Of a stretch of 64,000 nucleotides of DNA, positions 50,861 to 60,080 are shown one piece after another; the stretch's first letter is position 1; every line of letters begins with the position of its first letter. Source of the stretch: [Eubacterium] saphenum (GTDB taxonomy: Bacteria > Bacillota > Clostridia > Peptostreptococcales > Anaerovoracaceae). The notes below the pieces were generated by a model, which saw only the letters and a list, made by a program, of their open reading frames with translations, made no database searches and was not told the DNA's origin. The stretch spans positions 62,001 to 126,000 of the forward strand of contig SFHC01000003.1 of the NCBI GenBank assembly GCA_004555725.1, read 5' to 3'. The translations under genes were made by a program, and so were the position numbers.

Positions 50861-53392
50861 TTGAATTTGCATAAGAGAGTTTCCCGGCGGCTGATATTGC
50901 TGCTTTCAGTGATGATTGCACTCATCATGGCGTTTTCACTGACTGTTTTTGCGGCAACGAGCAGCACATCCGGCGGAAAGACCTATTATCATCCGCCTTA
51001 TGTACAAGGCAGCAATTATATTACATTTAATGGTATTGATGTGTCCGTCTTCCAGGGCAGCATCAACTGGCAGAAGGTGAAGAAATCCGGTGTAGATTTT
51101 GCGTTTATCCGTGTTGGAGGAACATACGGAAAAGCAGCATTTACACAGTATAAAGACAGCCAGTTCGCAACCAACGTGGCGAATGCGCAGAAAGCCGGCG
51201 TCAATGTAGGCGTCTATTATTTCTCCCTCGCTAAGACAACATCGGAAGCAGAGAGGGAGGCTTCCTGGGTCGTGGACCAGATTCAGGCCGCAGGATTAGA
51301 GCCGAGCATGCCGGTTGTTATGGATTATGAATTCCTGTCCGGATCCAGACTCAGCACAACGTCATACGGTGCAACGGCGTCTGTCCGGAAACAGCTGACC
51401 GCGAACGCTCAGGCTTTCATGGACTATATCAAGGATGCCGGTTACACACCGATGTTCTACACATACAGAAGTGTCTGCGACTGGTCGCCGCGTTTCAATA
51501 TGCTGGATCTTCAGGACTATCCGTTCTGGTTGGCGCAGTACAGCACCTCCAACAGCTACAGCAAGCGTGTGGACTACTGGCAGTACAGCAGTTCCGGCAG
51601 AGTCAGCGGAATCAACGGAAACGTCGACATGGATTTCTACTATTACAATCTGAACGGAACCGGAACAGAAGCCGGAACCAAGTCGATTAGAAACTGCAGC
51701 GTGTCCCTTCCATACAGCCAGATGGCTTACAGCGGTTATGCCCTGGAGCCAAAGGTTACGGTCAAGGATGGAAGCAAGACACTGACCGCTGGTGAAGATT
51801 ACACCGTCGCATATTTCAAGAATGTCAGCAAAGGAACGGCATATGTCGTTGTAAATGGAATCGGAGACTATTCCAATACAATCAGCAAGACCTTCACAAT
51901 TTCCAGCAAAACTATCGCAAGCAATGGAAATACAAGTAACGGCGGCAACAGCGGAAACAGTTCCGGAAACACCGTCACATCACTCGGTCAGGTAAAGAAA
52001 TTGAGCACCACCGCACTTCCGTCTTCCGGCAGTGTGAAACTGAAGTTCAGCAGCGTAGACAACGCGCAGGACTACCAGGTCACTTACAAGACCAATGACG
52101 GCGATTGGAAGAATGTTATGACCGGCGGAAAGACCAGCTATACACTGAAACTCAGCCAGAATGACGCGGCGGCCATCAAGGTCCGGGCCGTGTACGGCTC
52201 CGGCTCCAGTGCAATCTATGGCGCATATTCCAATACCTCGTACCGATATCTCGGACTGGTCAAGATGGGAACCGTGCTGAATATGAACAAGGGTGTCGCA
52301 TACATTTCCTGGACGCCGATCCAGACAGAAAACGGCACTGCCAGCTACTCCGTCAGTGCTGTAGACAGCAGCGGAGACGCAGATGCAGTTAAGTACACTG
52401 GAACAGACACAACGACCAGAACCATTGATGTGGAGGAAGGGGATGACTATACTCTGCGGATCACGCCGTACATGAACCTGAACGGCCAGAATTATTCCGG
52501 AACCCATACAGGAATGGTCAGCTACCGCCTCACATCCAAGTGCAGCGAGCCAAAGGTAACTGCAAATTCCTCCGGAACAAGCGTCAAGGTCTCCTGGGAC
52601 GATGTCAACGCAGATAAATATCGTGTTTACGTCAGCACCAGCTCATCTGCGTCCACACCGAACGCGCTGACCAAGACGACAACCTCCACGAGCGCGTCTG
52701 TCTCCGGTCTGACACCGGGAAAAACCTACTATGTCAGCGTCCGCCCGATCGACGTGTCCGATCATACCTATAACGGAGAGCTGAGCGGCAGAAGAGCGGT
52801 AACCATGCCGTCCGCATCGCGCGGCGCTTCTGAGAGCAGCGTGACAGCGCCGGAAAAAATCAGTAAGCTGAGCGTAACCGGAAGTACGAGCAAGCCGCAG
52901 ATCTCTGTTAAAATCGGCAAGGTCAGCGGAGCGACCGACTACCAGATCCGCTACAGCAAAAGCAACGGATCTTGGAAAACCGTTTCCACAAACGGCAAAA
53001 CCACATATACAATTAAAGGTTCTTACGGCGACTGCTTCCGTGTAAAAGCAAGAGCTGTAACGACCAAAGACGGAAAGTCCGCATACAGCAAATACACCGG
53101 AATCCGCAAGCGTTCTCTGACTTCACAGCAGAAGATCCTGAAAGCATCTTCCGCGTCAAAGGGAACCCTGACGCTCAGCGTCAAGAAGCAGAAGTATACC
53201 GGCTACTACGTCAAGCTGACCAGAAACGGCAGCAGTAAGTATTTCCGTTTTAAGGATTATAAGAACACAACACTTCAGATGAAGAACCTGACCGCCGGCA
53301 CTTACAAGGTCACCGTGTATAACTACAAGAAACTTGGTGACACCACCTATAACGGATGCGCGTCCAAGACCGTTTCCGTGACCGTGAAATAA
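50861..53392 (+). CDS. Secreted GH25 lysozyme with fibronectin-type repeats
   Basis: 843 residues from a TTG start, chosen because AAAGGAGG ends 7 bases upstream. A signal peptide (about 1-31, ending TVFAATS) is followed by a GH25 muramidase domain (about 55-270) with GIDVSVFQG and the catalytic Asp/Glu in VVMDYEFL, and DYWQYSSSG near its end. Downstream are at least three Fn3/Ig-like modules (for example SLGQVKKLSTTALPSSGSVK, KCSEPKVTANSSGTSVKVSW and EKISKLSVTGSTSKP). It cleaves the glycan backbone of peptidoglycan outside the cell. It ends at a strong terminator. Confidence 0.93.
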   Translation: MNLHKRVSRRLILLLSVMIALIMAFSLTVFAATSSTSGGKTYYHPPYVQGSNYITFNGIDVSVFQGSINWQKVKKSGVDFAFIRVGGTYGKAAFTQYKDSQFATNVANAQKAGVNVGVYYFSLAKTTSEAEREASWVVDQIQAAGLEPSMPVVMDYEFLSGSRLSTTSYGATASVRKQLTANAQAFMDYIKDAGYTPMFYTYRSVCDWSPRFNMLDLQDYPFWLAQYSTSNSYSKRVDYWQYSSSGRVSGINGNVDMDFYYYNLNGTGTEAGTKSIRNCSVSLPYSQMAYSGYALEPKVTVKDGSKTLTAGEDYTVAYFKNVSKGTAYVVVNGIGDYSNTISKTFTISSKTIASNGNTSNGGNSGNSSGNTVTSLGQVKKLSTTALPSSGSVKLKFSSVDNAQDYQVTYKTNDGDWKNVMTGGKTSYTLKLSQNDAAAIKVRAVYGSGSSAIYGAYSNTSYRYLGLVKMGTVLNMNKGVAYISWTPIQTENGTASYSVSAVDSSGDADAVKYTGTDTTTRTIDVEEGDDYTLRITPYMNLNGQNYSGTHTGMVSYRLTSKCSEPKVTANSSGTSVKVSWDDVNADKYRVYVSTSSSASTPNALTKTTTSTSASVSGLTPGKTYYVSVRPIDVSDHTYNGELSGRRAVTMPSASRGASESSVTAPEKISKLSVTGSTSKPQISVKIGKVSGATDYQIRYSKSNGSWKTVSTNGKTTYTIKGSYGDCFRVKARAVTTKDGKSAYSKYTGIRKRSLTSQQKILKASSASKGTLTLSVKKQKYTGYYVKLTRNGSSKYFRFKDYKNTTLQMKNLTAGTYKVTVYNYKKLGDTTYNGCASKTVSVTVK

Positions 53393-53444
53393 GCGCATCC
53401 GGCAGCTCAGGCAAAGCCCATGACAAGTAAATGAATGAAAAAAC

Positions 53445-53506
53445 ATCCCGCCGCGCAGGCATCGCCGGAACCCCCCGGTCATGTTATGCGCAGCGGGATT
53501 TTTTTG
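53445..53506 (+). terminator. Terminator of the GH25 gene
   Basis: ATCCCGC-C-GCGCA pairs with TGCGC-A-GCGGGAT and is followed by TTTTTTT. Confidence 0.88.
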
Positions 53507-53512
53507 CTTCTG

Positions 53513-53780
53513 CTCCCGTCCATGGCGCGTGTATACATAAAAACCCCGTCCACTGGCCCCAAAATCACAAAGTGGACGGGACGCGCCGCCAAAATCAACC
53601 CGGGTTCCCGTCCATGGCGCGTGTATACATGAAGTCCCCGTCCACTGGCCCCAAAATCACAACATGGACGGGGAGCGCCGCTGTAAACTGCCCGGGCTCC
53701 CGTCCACGGCGCGTGAATACATAAAAACCCCGTCCACTGGTTCCAAAACCATAACGTGGACGGGGAGCGCCGCGATAAAC
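53513..53780 (+). repeat. Tandem 92-bp palindromic repeat array (2.9 units; family CCCGTCCA/TGGACGGG)
   Basis: Units begin at 53515, 53607 and 53699, an exact 92-base period. Each unit reads CCCGTCCATGGCGCGTG, TATACAT, CCCCGTCCACTGG, a spacer, GTGGACGGG, GCGCCGC and CCGGG. The inner stem CCCGTCCAC/GTGGACGGG is nested within an outer stem GGCGCGT/ACGCGCC in unit 1. The family also occurs at 24.2 and 46.1 kb. Confidence 0.9.
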
Positions 53781-53800
53781 CATCGGGAATCCGGCGTTCA

Positions 53801-53829
53801 TTGACATCTGTGCGGTGAGATGCAATAAT
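53801..53829 (+). promoter_or_regulatory. SigA-type promoter of argH
   Basis: TTGACA (53801-53806), 17-base spacer, AATAAT (53824-53829). The roughly 160-base leader contains a hairpin GTCTGC/GCAGAC (about 53886-53908); no riboswitch or ArgR box was recognised. Confidence 0.75.
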
Positions 53830-53996
53830 AAAGGGTATGTGTACAGCTCTTTATGCAGGCTGTGCCGACTGGTAAATCGACGATGTCTGCGTGTAAATCA
53901 TGCAGACAGGAATACGGAAACATATGTCCTGCCGGACGGCGAGCCGGGCCAGGAGAATAGTAGGATAAGATATAAGATAATAAGGGGTAGTTGATT

Positions 53997-55394
53997 ATGG
54001 CATTATGGGGCGGAAGATTCCAGAAAGATATGGATGACATGGTCAAGAAATTCAATGCGTCTATTGGATTTGACCAGAGGATGTACCAAGAGGACATTCA
54101 GGGAAGCATCGCGCATGTGAAGATGCTCGCAAAACAGGGGATTGTAACAGATGAAGAGGCGGAAACCATTATCAAGGGCCTGGAAGGCATCCGTCAGGAT
54201 ATAGCGGACGGCAAGATCACGTTTACCGCTGACGATGAGGATATTCACATGGCAGTTGAAAGCCGTCTGATCGAGCGGATCGGAGAAACTGGAAAGAAGC
54301 TGCACACGGCGCGCAGCAGAAACGACCAGTGCCAGGTGGACGGACGCCTGTATCTGAAAAAAGAGATCCGCGAGATTGTCAGTGAGCTGATCCACCTTGA
54401 AGAGGTTATTTTGTCGAAGGCGGAGCAGTATAAGGATACTATCACAGTAGGATTCACTCATATTCAGCATGCACAGCCGATCACAGCAGGCTTTATTTTC
54501 ATGGCGTATTTCCAGATGTTTAAACGGGACATTGAGCGTCTGATGGATACCTATGAGAGGATGGATTTTTGTCCGCTCGGAGCGTGTGCGCTGGCTGGCA
54601 CAACGTTCCCGACAGACCGTCATTATACTTCGGATCTGCTGGGATTCCGCGCGCCGACAGAGAATGCCATGGATTCGGTCAGTGACAGGGATTACGCGCT
54701 GGAGTTTCTGAGCGATGCGTCAATCAGCATGATGCACCTGTCCAGATGGGCAGAGGAGTTCGTCTGGTGGAACAGCTCGGAATTCAGCTATATTGTGATT
54801 GATGACAGCTACTGCACGGGAAGCAGCATTATGCCGCAGAAAAAGAACCCGGACATGGCGGAACTGATCCGCGGAAAGTGCGGACGCGTCTACGGCGATC
54901 TGATGCAGCTGCTGACCACAATGAAGGGCACGCCGCTCGCATATAACAAGGATTTCCAGGAAGACAAGGAAGGTCTCTACGACGCAGTCGACACCTGGAA
55001 GGCCTGCATCGCAATTTTTGCAAATATGCTGGAGAAAACAGAATTCCGGAAGGATAAGATCGACCAGCAGCTGAACAAGGGTTTCCTCAACGCGACGGAT
55101 ATCGCAGAGCATCTGGCGCAGGAGGGCATTCCGTTCCGTGAGGCGCACAACATCGTCGGCAGGATGGTCCGTCTCTGTGAGGAGAGAGCATGTGATTTTT
55201 CAGATCTGACAGATGAAGAACTTCAGGAGATCGACAGCCGCATGAACAGACAGTCGCTTGGAGACATCAGCATTCCGGCCTGTGTGGACGCGCGCAGATC
55301 GTTCGGAGGAACTGCACCTTCTGAGGTTGTCAGACAAATCAAAACCGGCAAGAAGTGGCTGGAGGGTATTCAGCAGCGCGAGGCGGAAGAATAG
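53997..55394 (+). CDS. argH: Argininosuccinate lyase
   Basis: 465 residues of the fumarase/aspartase superfamily: ALWGGRFQKDMDD at the start, TARSRNDQ, THIQHAQPIT (catalytic His) and the signature GSSIMPQKKNPD with the catalytic Ser loop. It splits argininosuccinate into arginine and fumarate, and a fumarase gene follows. ATG 53997 is used because AAGGGG lies 9 bases upstream. No argG is present here. Confidence 0.96.
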   Translation: MALWGGRFQKDMDDMVKKFNASIGFDQRMYQEDIQGSIAHVKMLAKQGIVTDEEAETIIKGLEGIRQDIADGKITFTADDEDIHMAVESRLIERIGETGKKLHTARSRNDQCQVDGRLYLKKEIREIVSELIHLEEVILSKAEQYKDTITVGFTHIQHAQPITAGFIFMAYFQMFKRDIERLMDTYERMDFCPLGACALAGTTFPTDRHYTSDLLGFRAPTENAMDSVSDRDYALEFLSDASISMMHLSRWAEEFVWWNSSEFSYIVIDDSYCTGSSIMPQKKNPDMAELIRGKCGRVYGDLMQLLTTMKGTPLAYNKDFQEDKEGLYDAVDTWKACIAIFANMLEKTEFRKDKIDQQLNKGFLNATDIAEHLAQEGIPFREAHNIVGRMVRLCEERACDFSDLTDEELQEIDSRMNRQSLGDISIPACVDARRSFGGTAPSEVVRQIKTGKKWLEGIQQREAEE

Positions 55395-55480
55395 TACACT
55401 CGTGATTTTGCTGAAGCTGAGCAGGCAGCGGAAATACAGAACCTGCCGGTGAACATGACCGTAAGCCAGAAAGGACTATT

Positions 55481-56863
55481 ATGACTGAATATAGAATTGA
55501 ACATGATACCATGGGGGAGGTGCGCGTTCCTGCGGATAAGTACTGGGGCGCGCAGACACAGAGAAGCTATCAGAACTTCAAGATCGGAAAGAGGAAAATG
55601 CCGGAAGAGATCATTCATGCGTTTGCCATTCTGAAGAAGGCGGCAGCGCAGGCCAATCAGGAGCTGGGCATGCTGGATCAGCGCAGGGCAGAGCTGATCA
55701 GCACTGCCTGCGATGAAATTCTCGAAGGTAAACTGGACGGAAATTTTCCGCTCGTGATTTTCCAGACCGGAAGCGGCACACAGTCTAACATGAACGTCAA
55801 TGAAGTGATCGCGCACCGGGGAAATGAGATCGCAGGAGAGAATCTGCTTCATCCGAATGATCATGTCAACTGTTCCCAGAGTTCCAACGACACATTTCCG
55901 ACGGCCATGCACATCGCCGCGCTGCATACCATAGAGAAGCGGCTGCTGCCGAGTATCCGGACGCTCAGAGATCTTCTGAAAGAGAAGGAAGAGCAGTACA
56001 TGGATGTGGTGAAAACAGGAAGGACGCATCTGCAGGACGCGACTCCGCTGACTTTGGGACAGGAAATCAGCGGATGGCGCTCCATGCTGGATCATGATGA
56101 ACAGCAGATCCGCGAAGCCTCCGGCTCACTGCGGGAGCTGGCCCTGGGCGGAACAGCAGTAGGAACCGGACTGAACGCACATCCGGATTTTGCCGCGAAG
56201 TCTGCAGAGAAGATCAGTGCACTGTCCGGAATTCAGTTCAGAACAGCAGAGAACAAGTTCCAGGCGTTGACTTCCAAGGACGCGCTCGTCTATACACACG
56301 GCGCAATAAAGGCGCTTGCCTGCGATCTGATGAAAATCGCGAACGACGTCCGTCTGCTTGCAAGCGGCCCGCGCTGCGGCATCGGCGAACTGATCATTCC
56401 GGCGAACGAGCCGGGCAGCTCGATCATGCCGGGAAAAGTCAATCCGACACAGTGCGAAGCCGTCACCATGACCGCCGTTCAGGTTATGGGAAACGATGCA
56501 GCTGTCGGGATTGCCGCGTCACAGGGAAATTACGAACTGAACGTATTTATGCCGGTGCTGATCGATAATTTCCTGGAGTCCGCCAATCTGCTTGCAGACG
56601 CGATGGATTCCTTCGGGAAAAACTGTATCGCCGGAATCCGTCCGAATGAGGAGAAAATCAAGGAAAATCTGGAGAAATCGCTGATGCTGGTCACAGCGCT
56701 GAGCCCGCACATCGGCTATGAAAACAGCGCCAAAATTGCAAAGCTGGCGTACCAGGAAAATCTCACACTGAAAGAAGCCGCGCAGAAGCTGGATCTCGTC
56801 TCGCCGGAGCAGTTCGACGCGTGGGTGGTTCCGGAAAACATGGTCCACCCGAATCAGAGGTGA
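55481..56863 (+). CDS. fumC: Fumarate hydratase class II
   Basis: 460 residues. TGSGTQSNMNVNEV, SSNDTFPTAMH, GRTHLQDATPLTLGQE (catalytic His) and the GSSIMPGKVNPTQCE signature identify class II fumarase. It interconverts fumarate and malate and could consume fumarate released by ArgH just upstream. It is 86 bases after argH with no promoter seen, so co-transcription is probable. Confidence 0.95.
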   Translation: MTEYRIEHDTMGEVRVPADKYWGAQTQRSYQNFKIGKRKMPEEIIHAFAILKKAAAQANQELGMLDQRRAELISTACDEILEGKLDGNFPLVIFQTGSGTQSNMNVNEVIAHRGNEIAGENLLHPNDHVNCSQSSNDTFPTAMHIAALHTIEKRLLPSIRTLRDLLKEKEEQYMDVVKTGRTHLQDATPLTLGQEISGWRSMLDHDEQQIREASGSLRELALGGTAVGTGLNAHPDFAAKSAEKISALSGIQFRTAENKFQALTSKDALVYTHGAIKALACDLMKIANDVRLLASGPRCGIGELIIPANEPGSSIMPGKVNPTQCEAVTMTAVQVMGNDAAVGIAASQGNYELNVFMPVLIDNFLESANLLADAMDSFGKNCIAGIRPNEEKIKENLEKSLMLVTALSPHIGYENSAKIAKLAYQENLTLKEAAQKLDLVSPEQFDAWVVPENMVHPNQR

Positions 56864-56870
56864 TCCCTGT

Positions 56871-57494
56871 ATGAAAAAGTGGATAAGCTAGCTGTCAGTG
56901 GTGCTGGGTGTTTTTCCGTTCCTGATCCTTCTGTGGCCGCTGGATCTGAACTCCGGAATCAAGTATCCCCGCGATGTTGCGGCGGCGGTCATCCCCTGCA
57001 TTATTGCGTCCATCAGCTGCATCCTGCTGAACATAAATGATGTGAGAAAACGCAGGCCGCTGTCGGCGCGCAGGGCCTTGTCTGTGATGGAACTGTACAT
57101 CGCCATGTTTCCGTTCCTCAGCGCGGCGTTTGCAATGACAGCAACACTGCTGATCGTTTCCCGGCATACGTGCCGCGCGTGGGAAGTCAGCGGGGCGGCC
57201 TTTCTGATCTGCGGCATTCTGCATATCGTGCCGATCAGTAACGCCGTCGGCCTGATCCTGCGCCTTCCGTCCCTGACGACCGGAGACGGCAACAGCCGGA
57301 GAAATCTGCATATCGGACTGCAGTTCATTCCAGTTGTCAACATCATCGATTCCTGGCACCTGCTGCAGATTTCCCGTTACGAGGGTGAACAGATCAGCCG
57401 GGCAAGATGGGCGACCCTGTACATGGGCCTGCTGATCCTGCTGATCCTATCCCTCCTGCTCGCGAGATTTGTGATCTGGTGGATCTTGACGTGA
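56871..57494 (+). pseudogene. Membrane protein with an in-frame TAG at codon 7
   Basis: A good ribosome site (AGAGGTGA) precedes ATG 56871, which opens MKKWIS and then meets TAG at 56889-56891. The same frame continues LSVVLGVFPFLILLWPLDLN and stays open to 57494. Without the stop it would be a 207-codon protein with four to five membrane segments, including one near each end. A GTG at 56898 could restart translation but has no ribosome site and would cut into the first membrane segment. No family was recognised. It lies 7 bases after fumC. Confidence 0.6.
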
Positions 57495-57524
57495 TAGAAA
57501 GACAAGTACATAAAAGTATCATTA

Positions 57525-57573
57525 CAGCGGATTTCCCAGCCAGAGCGAGGTTGGAGATCCGCTGTTATTCTTC
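57525..57573 (+). terminator. Terminator after the fumC/membrane protein genes
   Basis: CAGCGGAT pairs with ATCCGCTG around an inner CAGCC/GGTTG pairing, followed by TTATTCTTCT. Confidence 0.7.
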
Positions 57574-57672
57574 TCTGGACAAAAGGTGATCAGCAAGGCA
57601 AAATAATGCGGGGATGAACGGTACAGCAGAAAACAGGTCACAGATACCCGATACTGTCAAGTCATTTTCATA

Positions 57673-57700
57673 TTGTAAGAATAGGGAAAAGATGTATACT
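57673..57700 (+). promoter_or_regulatory. Promoter of the riboswitch-controlled surface protein gene
   Basis: TTGTAA (57673-57678), 16-base spacer, TATACT (57695-57700). It leaves a leader of about 240 bases. Confidence 0.65.
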
Positions 57701-57816
57701 TTATAAAGGTATTGTGAAGATTAAGTGTTTATGATATCATACATGTAATCAAACGATCTGTTTTGATCATTTATTAACCATTGTTCTCAAATAATTCACT
57801 TAAATACAGTCAAATG

Positions 57817-57910
57817 TAAAAGGCAAACCGGCCGTGAGACCGGGACGCAAAACTACAGGGTCTTCCGAGTTTCTAAGCGATATGTTCCGGAAGACAGCCA
57901 GCTGCCATTC
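57817..57910 (+). ncRNA. Cyclic di-GMP class I (GEMM-I) riboswitch
   Basis: The conserved core appears in order: AAAGGCAAACC; stem CCGG/CCGG capped by a GTGA tetraloop; GGGACGCAAA; a second stem GTCTTCCG/CGGAAGAC that carries CTAAG...TATG (tetraloop-receptor elements); and AGACAGCCAGCTGCC. This matches the GEMM-I aptamer, which binds c-di-GMP. A hairpin CCATTC/GAATGG (57906-57934) follows directly and reaches into the ribosome site GGAGG, so control of translation is likely. Confidence 0.87.
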
Positions 57911-57944
57911 CTGTAACTGTAAAACAAGAATGGAGGTATTTACT

Positions 57945-59969
57945 ATGAGAAGAGAGAACAAGAGAAAGGGACTGAACCGATTACTGGTTCTCGTCCTGGC
58001 GGCAGCCGTCACCATGGCGTTCAGCTTTACGAGTATTTCGTTTGCGGCGGAAGAGACGGGGGGTAGCACAAAACAGGTAAGCGTTGGTAATTTAGCATCT
58101 GGACAAATGGCAGATTTTGTTACTGATCCTTCACCACAAAGTAAATATTATGATGGTCAGGAACAATGGGATGCAAATGGAGCATTGCCACGTGTACCTG
58201 TTAGTTCTAGCCTTGTCGAAGGACAGGACTATACTCGGATTTATTTCTTTACAACAGATAGGAGATGGAATCCGACAGGAGATCCGAATAATCACCAAGA
58301 AACAGCGAAACAATTTCATGATCGTTTATTAAAAGATACGCATGGAAGTGTTCTTGAAAATGGGCAAGGAATAGCTGGTCCAGGATACATTTGGGAATTT
58401 GTTTACGGGCTTAATAAATATGAAGGTTATGGACCTTATGACGTCAGGCATTCAATTAATAGCATATTAGACGTGGAAATCTCTGATCAATCAATATATG
58501 AGGGTGATCAGGAGCCAGAAACATCATACCAAACGCAATTCACAAATAATAATCCGAACAATTACAATAAATACAAGCTAAGTTTTTCACGGAAGGCGGG
58601 AGACACACCTGGTAAATATGCAGTACAAGGAACATTTGAACCTACTGAAGACAGTGATCATCTTACAATAATTCCTTACTCCGCTGAAAAGAAGTATCTA
58701 AATATACATGGTACCCTTCGAGATGGGAGTGTAGGTTCGTTTTCCTATATAGTTGGGGATTCTACAGAAGGATATATCTTTGTAAAAATACATGATGGAG
58801 TATTTACAATAAAGAAGAAATCTCACCTTATATATAATTCCAACACATCGCAGCCTTCTGAAGTAACTTCCGATGGTAAATGGAAGCCGGGGGAAGAATC
58901 GGAAAAACTTCAGACGGCGAAGGAGCTGAACTTCCAGAACAGTGGATATACTCTCACCGGATGGAACACTCAGGCAGATGGAAAAGGAACATCCTATAAA
59001 CCGGGAGACACGTATAAGTTCACCGATGCAGACGATGGAAAGGATGTAACTCTGTATGCCCAGTGGAAAGAGAACTCCGCTCCGTACGTTCCGGTTACTC
59101 CATCCACTCCAACCGAGGAGCACACCGTCACGTTCCACCCGAATAACGGCGAATCAAACTTCACACAGACCGTTCCGGACGGCGGCAAGGCTGTTCAGCC
59201 GGAAGATCCGGCGCAGGAAGGGTATACCTTTGACGGATGGTTTACAGACAGCAGTCTCACACAGGCTTACGATTTCAACACTCCGGTGAAGGGGAATCTC
59301 GATCTCTACGCCAAGTGGACCAAGACCGTAAAACCGGTTAATCCGGTCAAGCCGGTTAAACCTTCCAAGAAGGTCACAGGAATCTTGCTTCCTAAGGTCA
59401 TCGCAAAAGGCAAGCATGCCCAGACGCTGACCTGGACAGCGCTGAAAAATGTAGACGGATACTTCATCTACACCAACCACTGCGATGAAGCGCAGGGCAG
59501 AATCCCGCACCCGTTCAAGAAGGTAGCGGACTACAAGGCATCCAAAGCCCGCGTCTACACCAAGAAGAATCTGAAGACGTACCATAACTACAAATACTAT
59601 GTTGCGGCGTACAAGATCAAGAATGGCAAAAAAGTCATCGTCAGAAACAGCGTCACGGTTCATTCTGTTTGCGGAAACACCAGCGCACGCTCCACAAACG
59701 TGAAGTCCGTGGAGGTATCGAAGCACGCGGTCACACTGAAGAAAGGCCAGACTTACAAGGTTAAGGCATCCATCTCCAAGCTGAACAAGAAGCGCGCGTT
59801 CCTCGATGCAACGCACTGCGGACTGCTCCGCTACCTGACGGCAGACAGCAAGATCGCGACCGTAAATTACAAGACCGGCGTGATCAAAGCTAAGAAAGCC
59901 GGAAAGACAACCGTATATGTACTCGGCGTCAACGGCATCCGCGACAAGGTCACGGTGACAGTGAAATAA
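57945..59969 (+). CDS. Secreted surface protein with InlB-type (Flg_new) repeats and Ig-like C-terminus
   Basis: 674 residues. Signal peptide (about 1-36, ending SISFAAE); an N-terminal region of about 280 residues with no recognised family, coded by AT-rich DNA unlike its flanks. Two InlB B-repeat/Flg_new units follow (YTLTGWNTQADGKGTSY...LYAQW and YTFDGWFTDSSLTQAY...LYAKW), then a Pro/Val/Lys hinge, an Fn3-like module and a final BIG2-like domain. No LPXTG is present. ATG 57945 is set by GGAGG. The c-di-GMP riboswitch upstream suggests an adhesin or biofilm role. Confidence 0.88.
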   Translation: MRRENKRKGLNRLLVLVLAAAVTMAFSFTSISFAAEETGGSTKQVSVGNLASGQMADFVTDPSPQSKYYDGQEQWDANGALPRVPVSSSLVEGQDYTRIYFFTTDRRWNPTGDPNNHQETAKQFHDRLLKDTHGSVLENGQGIAGPGYIWEFVYGLNKYEGYGPYDVRHSINSILDVEISDQSIYEGDQEPETSYQTQFTNNNPNNYNKYKLSFSRKAGDTPGKYAVQGTFEPTEDSDHLTIIPYSAEKKYLNIHGTLRDGSVGSFSYIVGDSTEGYIFVKIHDGVFTIKKKSHLIYNSNTSQPSEVTSDGKWKPGEESEKLQTAKELNFQNSGYTLTGWNTQADGKGTSYKPGDTYKFTDADDGKDVTLYAQWKENSAPYVPVTPSTPTEEHTVTFHPNNGESNFTQTVPDGGKAVQPEDPAQEGYTFDGWFTDSSLTQAYDFNTPVKGNLDLYAKWTKTVKPVNPVKPVKPSKKVTGILLPKVIAKGKHAQTLTWTALKNVDGYFIYTNHCDEAQGRIPHPFKKVADYKASKARVYTKKNLKTYHNYKYYVAAYKIKNGKKVIVRNSVTVHSVCGNTSARSTNVKSVEVSKHAVTLKKGQTYKVKASISKLNKKRAFLDATHCGLLRYLTADSKIATVNYKTGVIKAKKAGKTTVYVLGVNGIRDKVTVTVK

Positions 59970-60046
59970 AAAACGAATAGGATCGCAGTAATAAACTGCT
60001 CAGTTTGAAACGGAAATACTTCCGCAAGGGAGCATTAATTATCGGG

Positions 60047-60080
60047 TCCCGGAATCCTGAAGAGGGTTCCGGGATTTTCT
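60047..60080 (+). terminator. Terminator of the surface protein gene
   Basis: TCCCGGAATCC pairs with GGGTTCCGGGA and is followed by TTTTCT. A small CGGAA/TTCCG hairpin precedes it at 60011-60024. Confidence 0.85.

Noticed and set aside
53431..53724. Open frames of 65-97 codons across the 92-bp array with recurring RVYT/TKWTG peptides
   Set aside because: The period is 92 bases, not a multiple of three, so the similar peptides come from different frames; no ribosome site; explained by the repeat.
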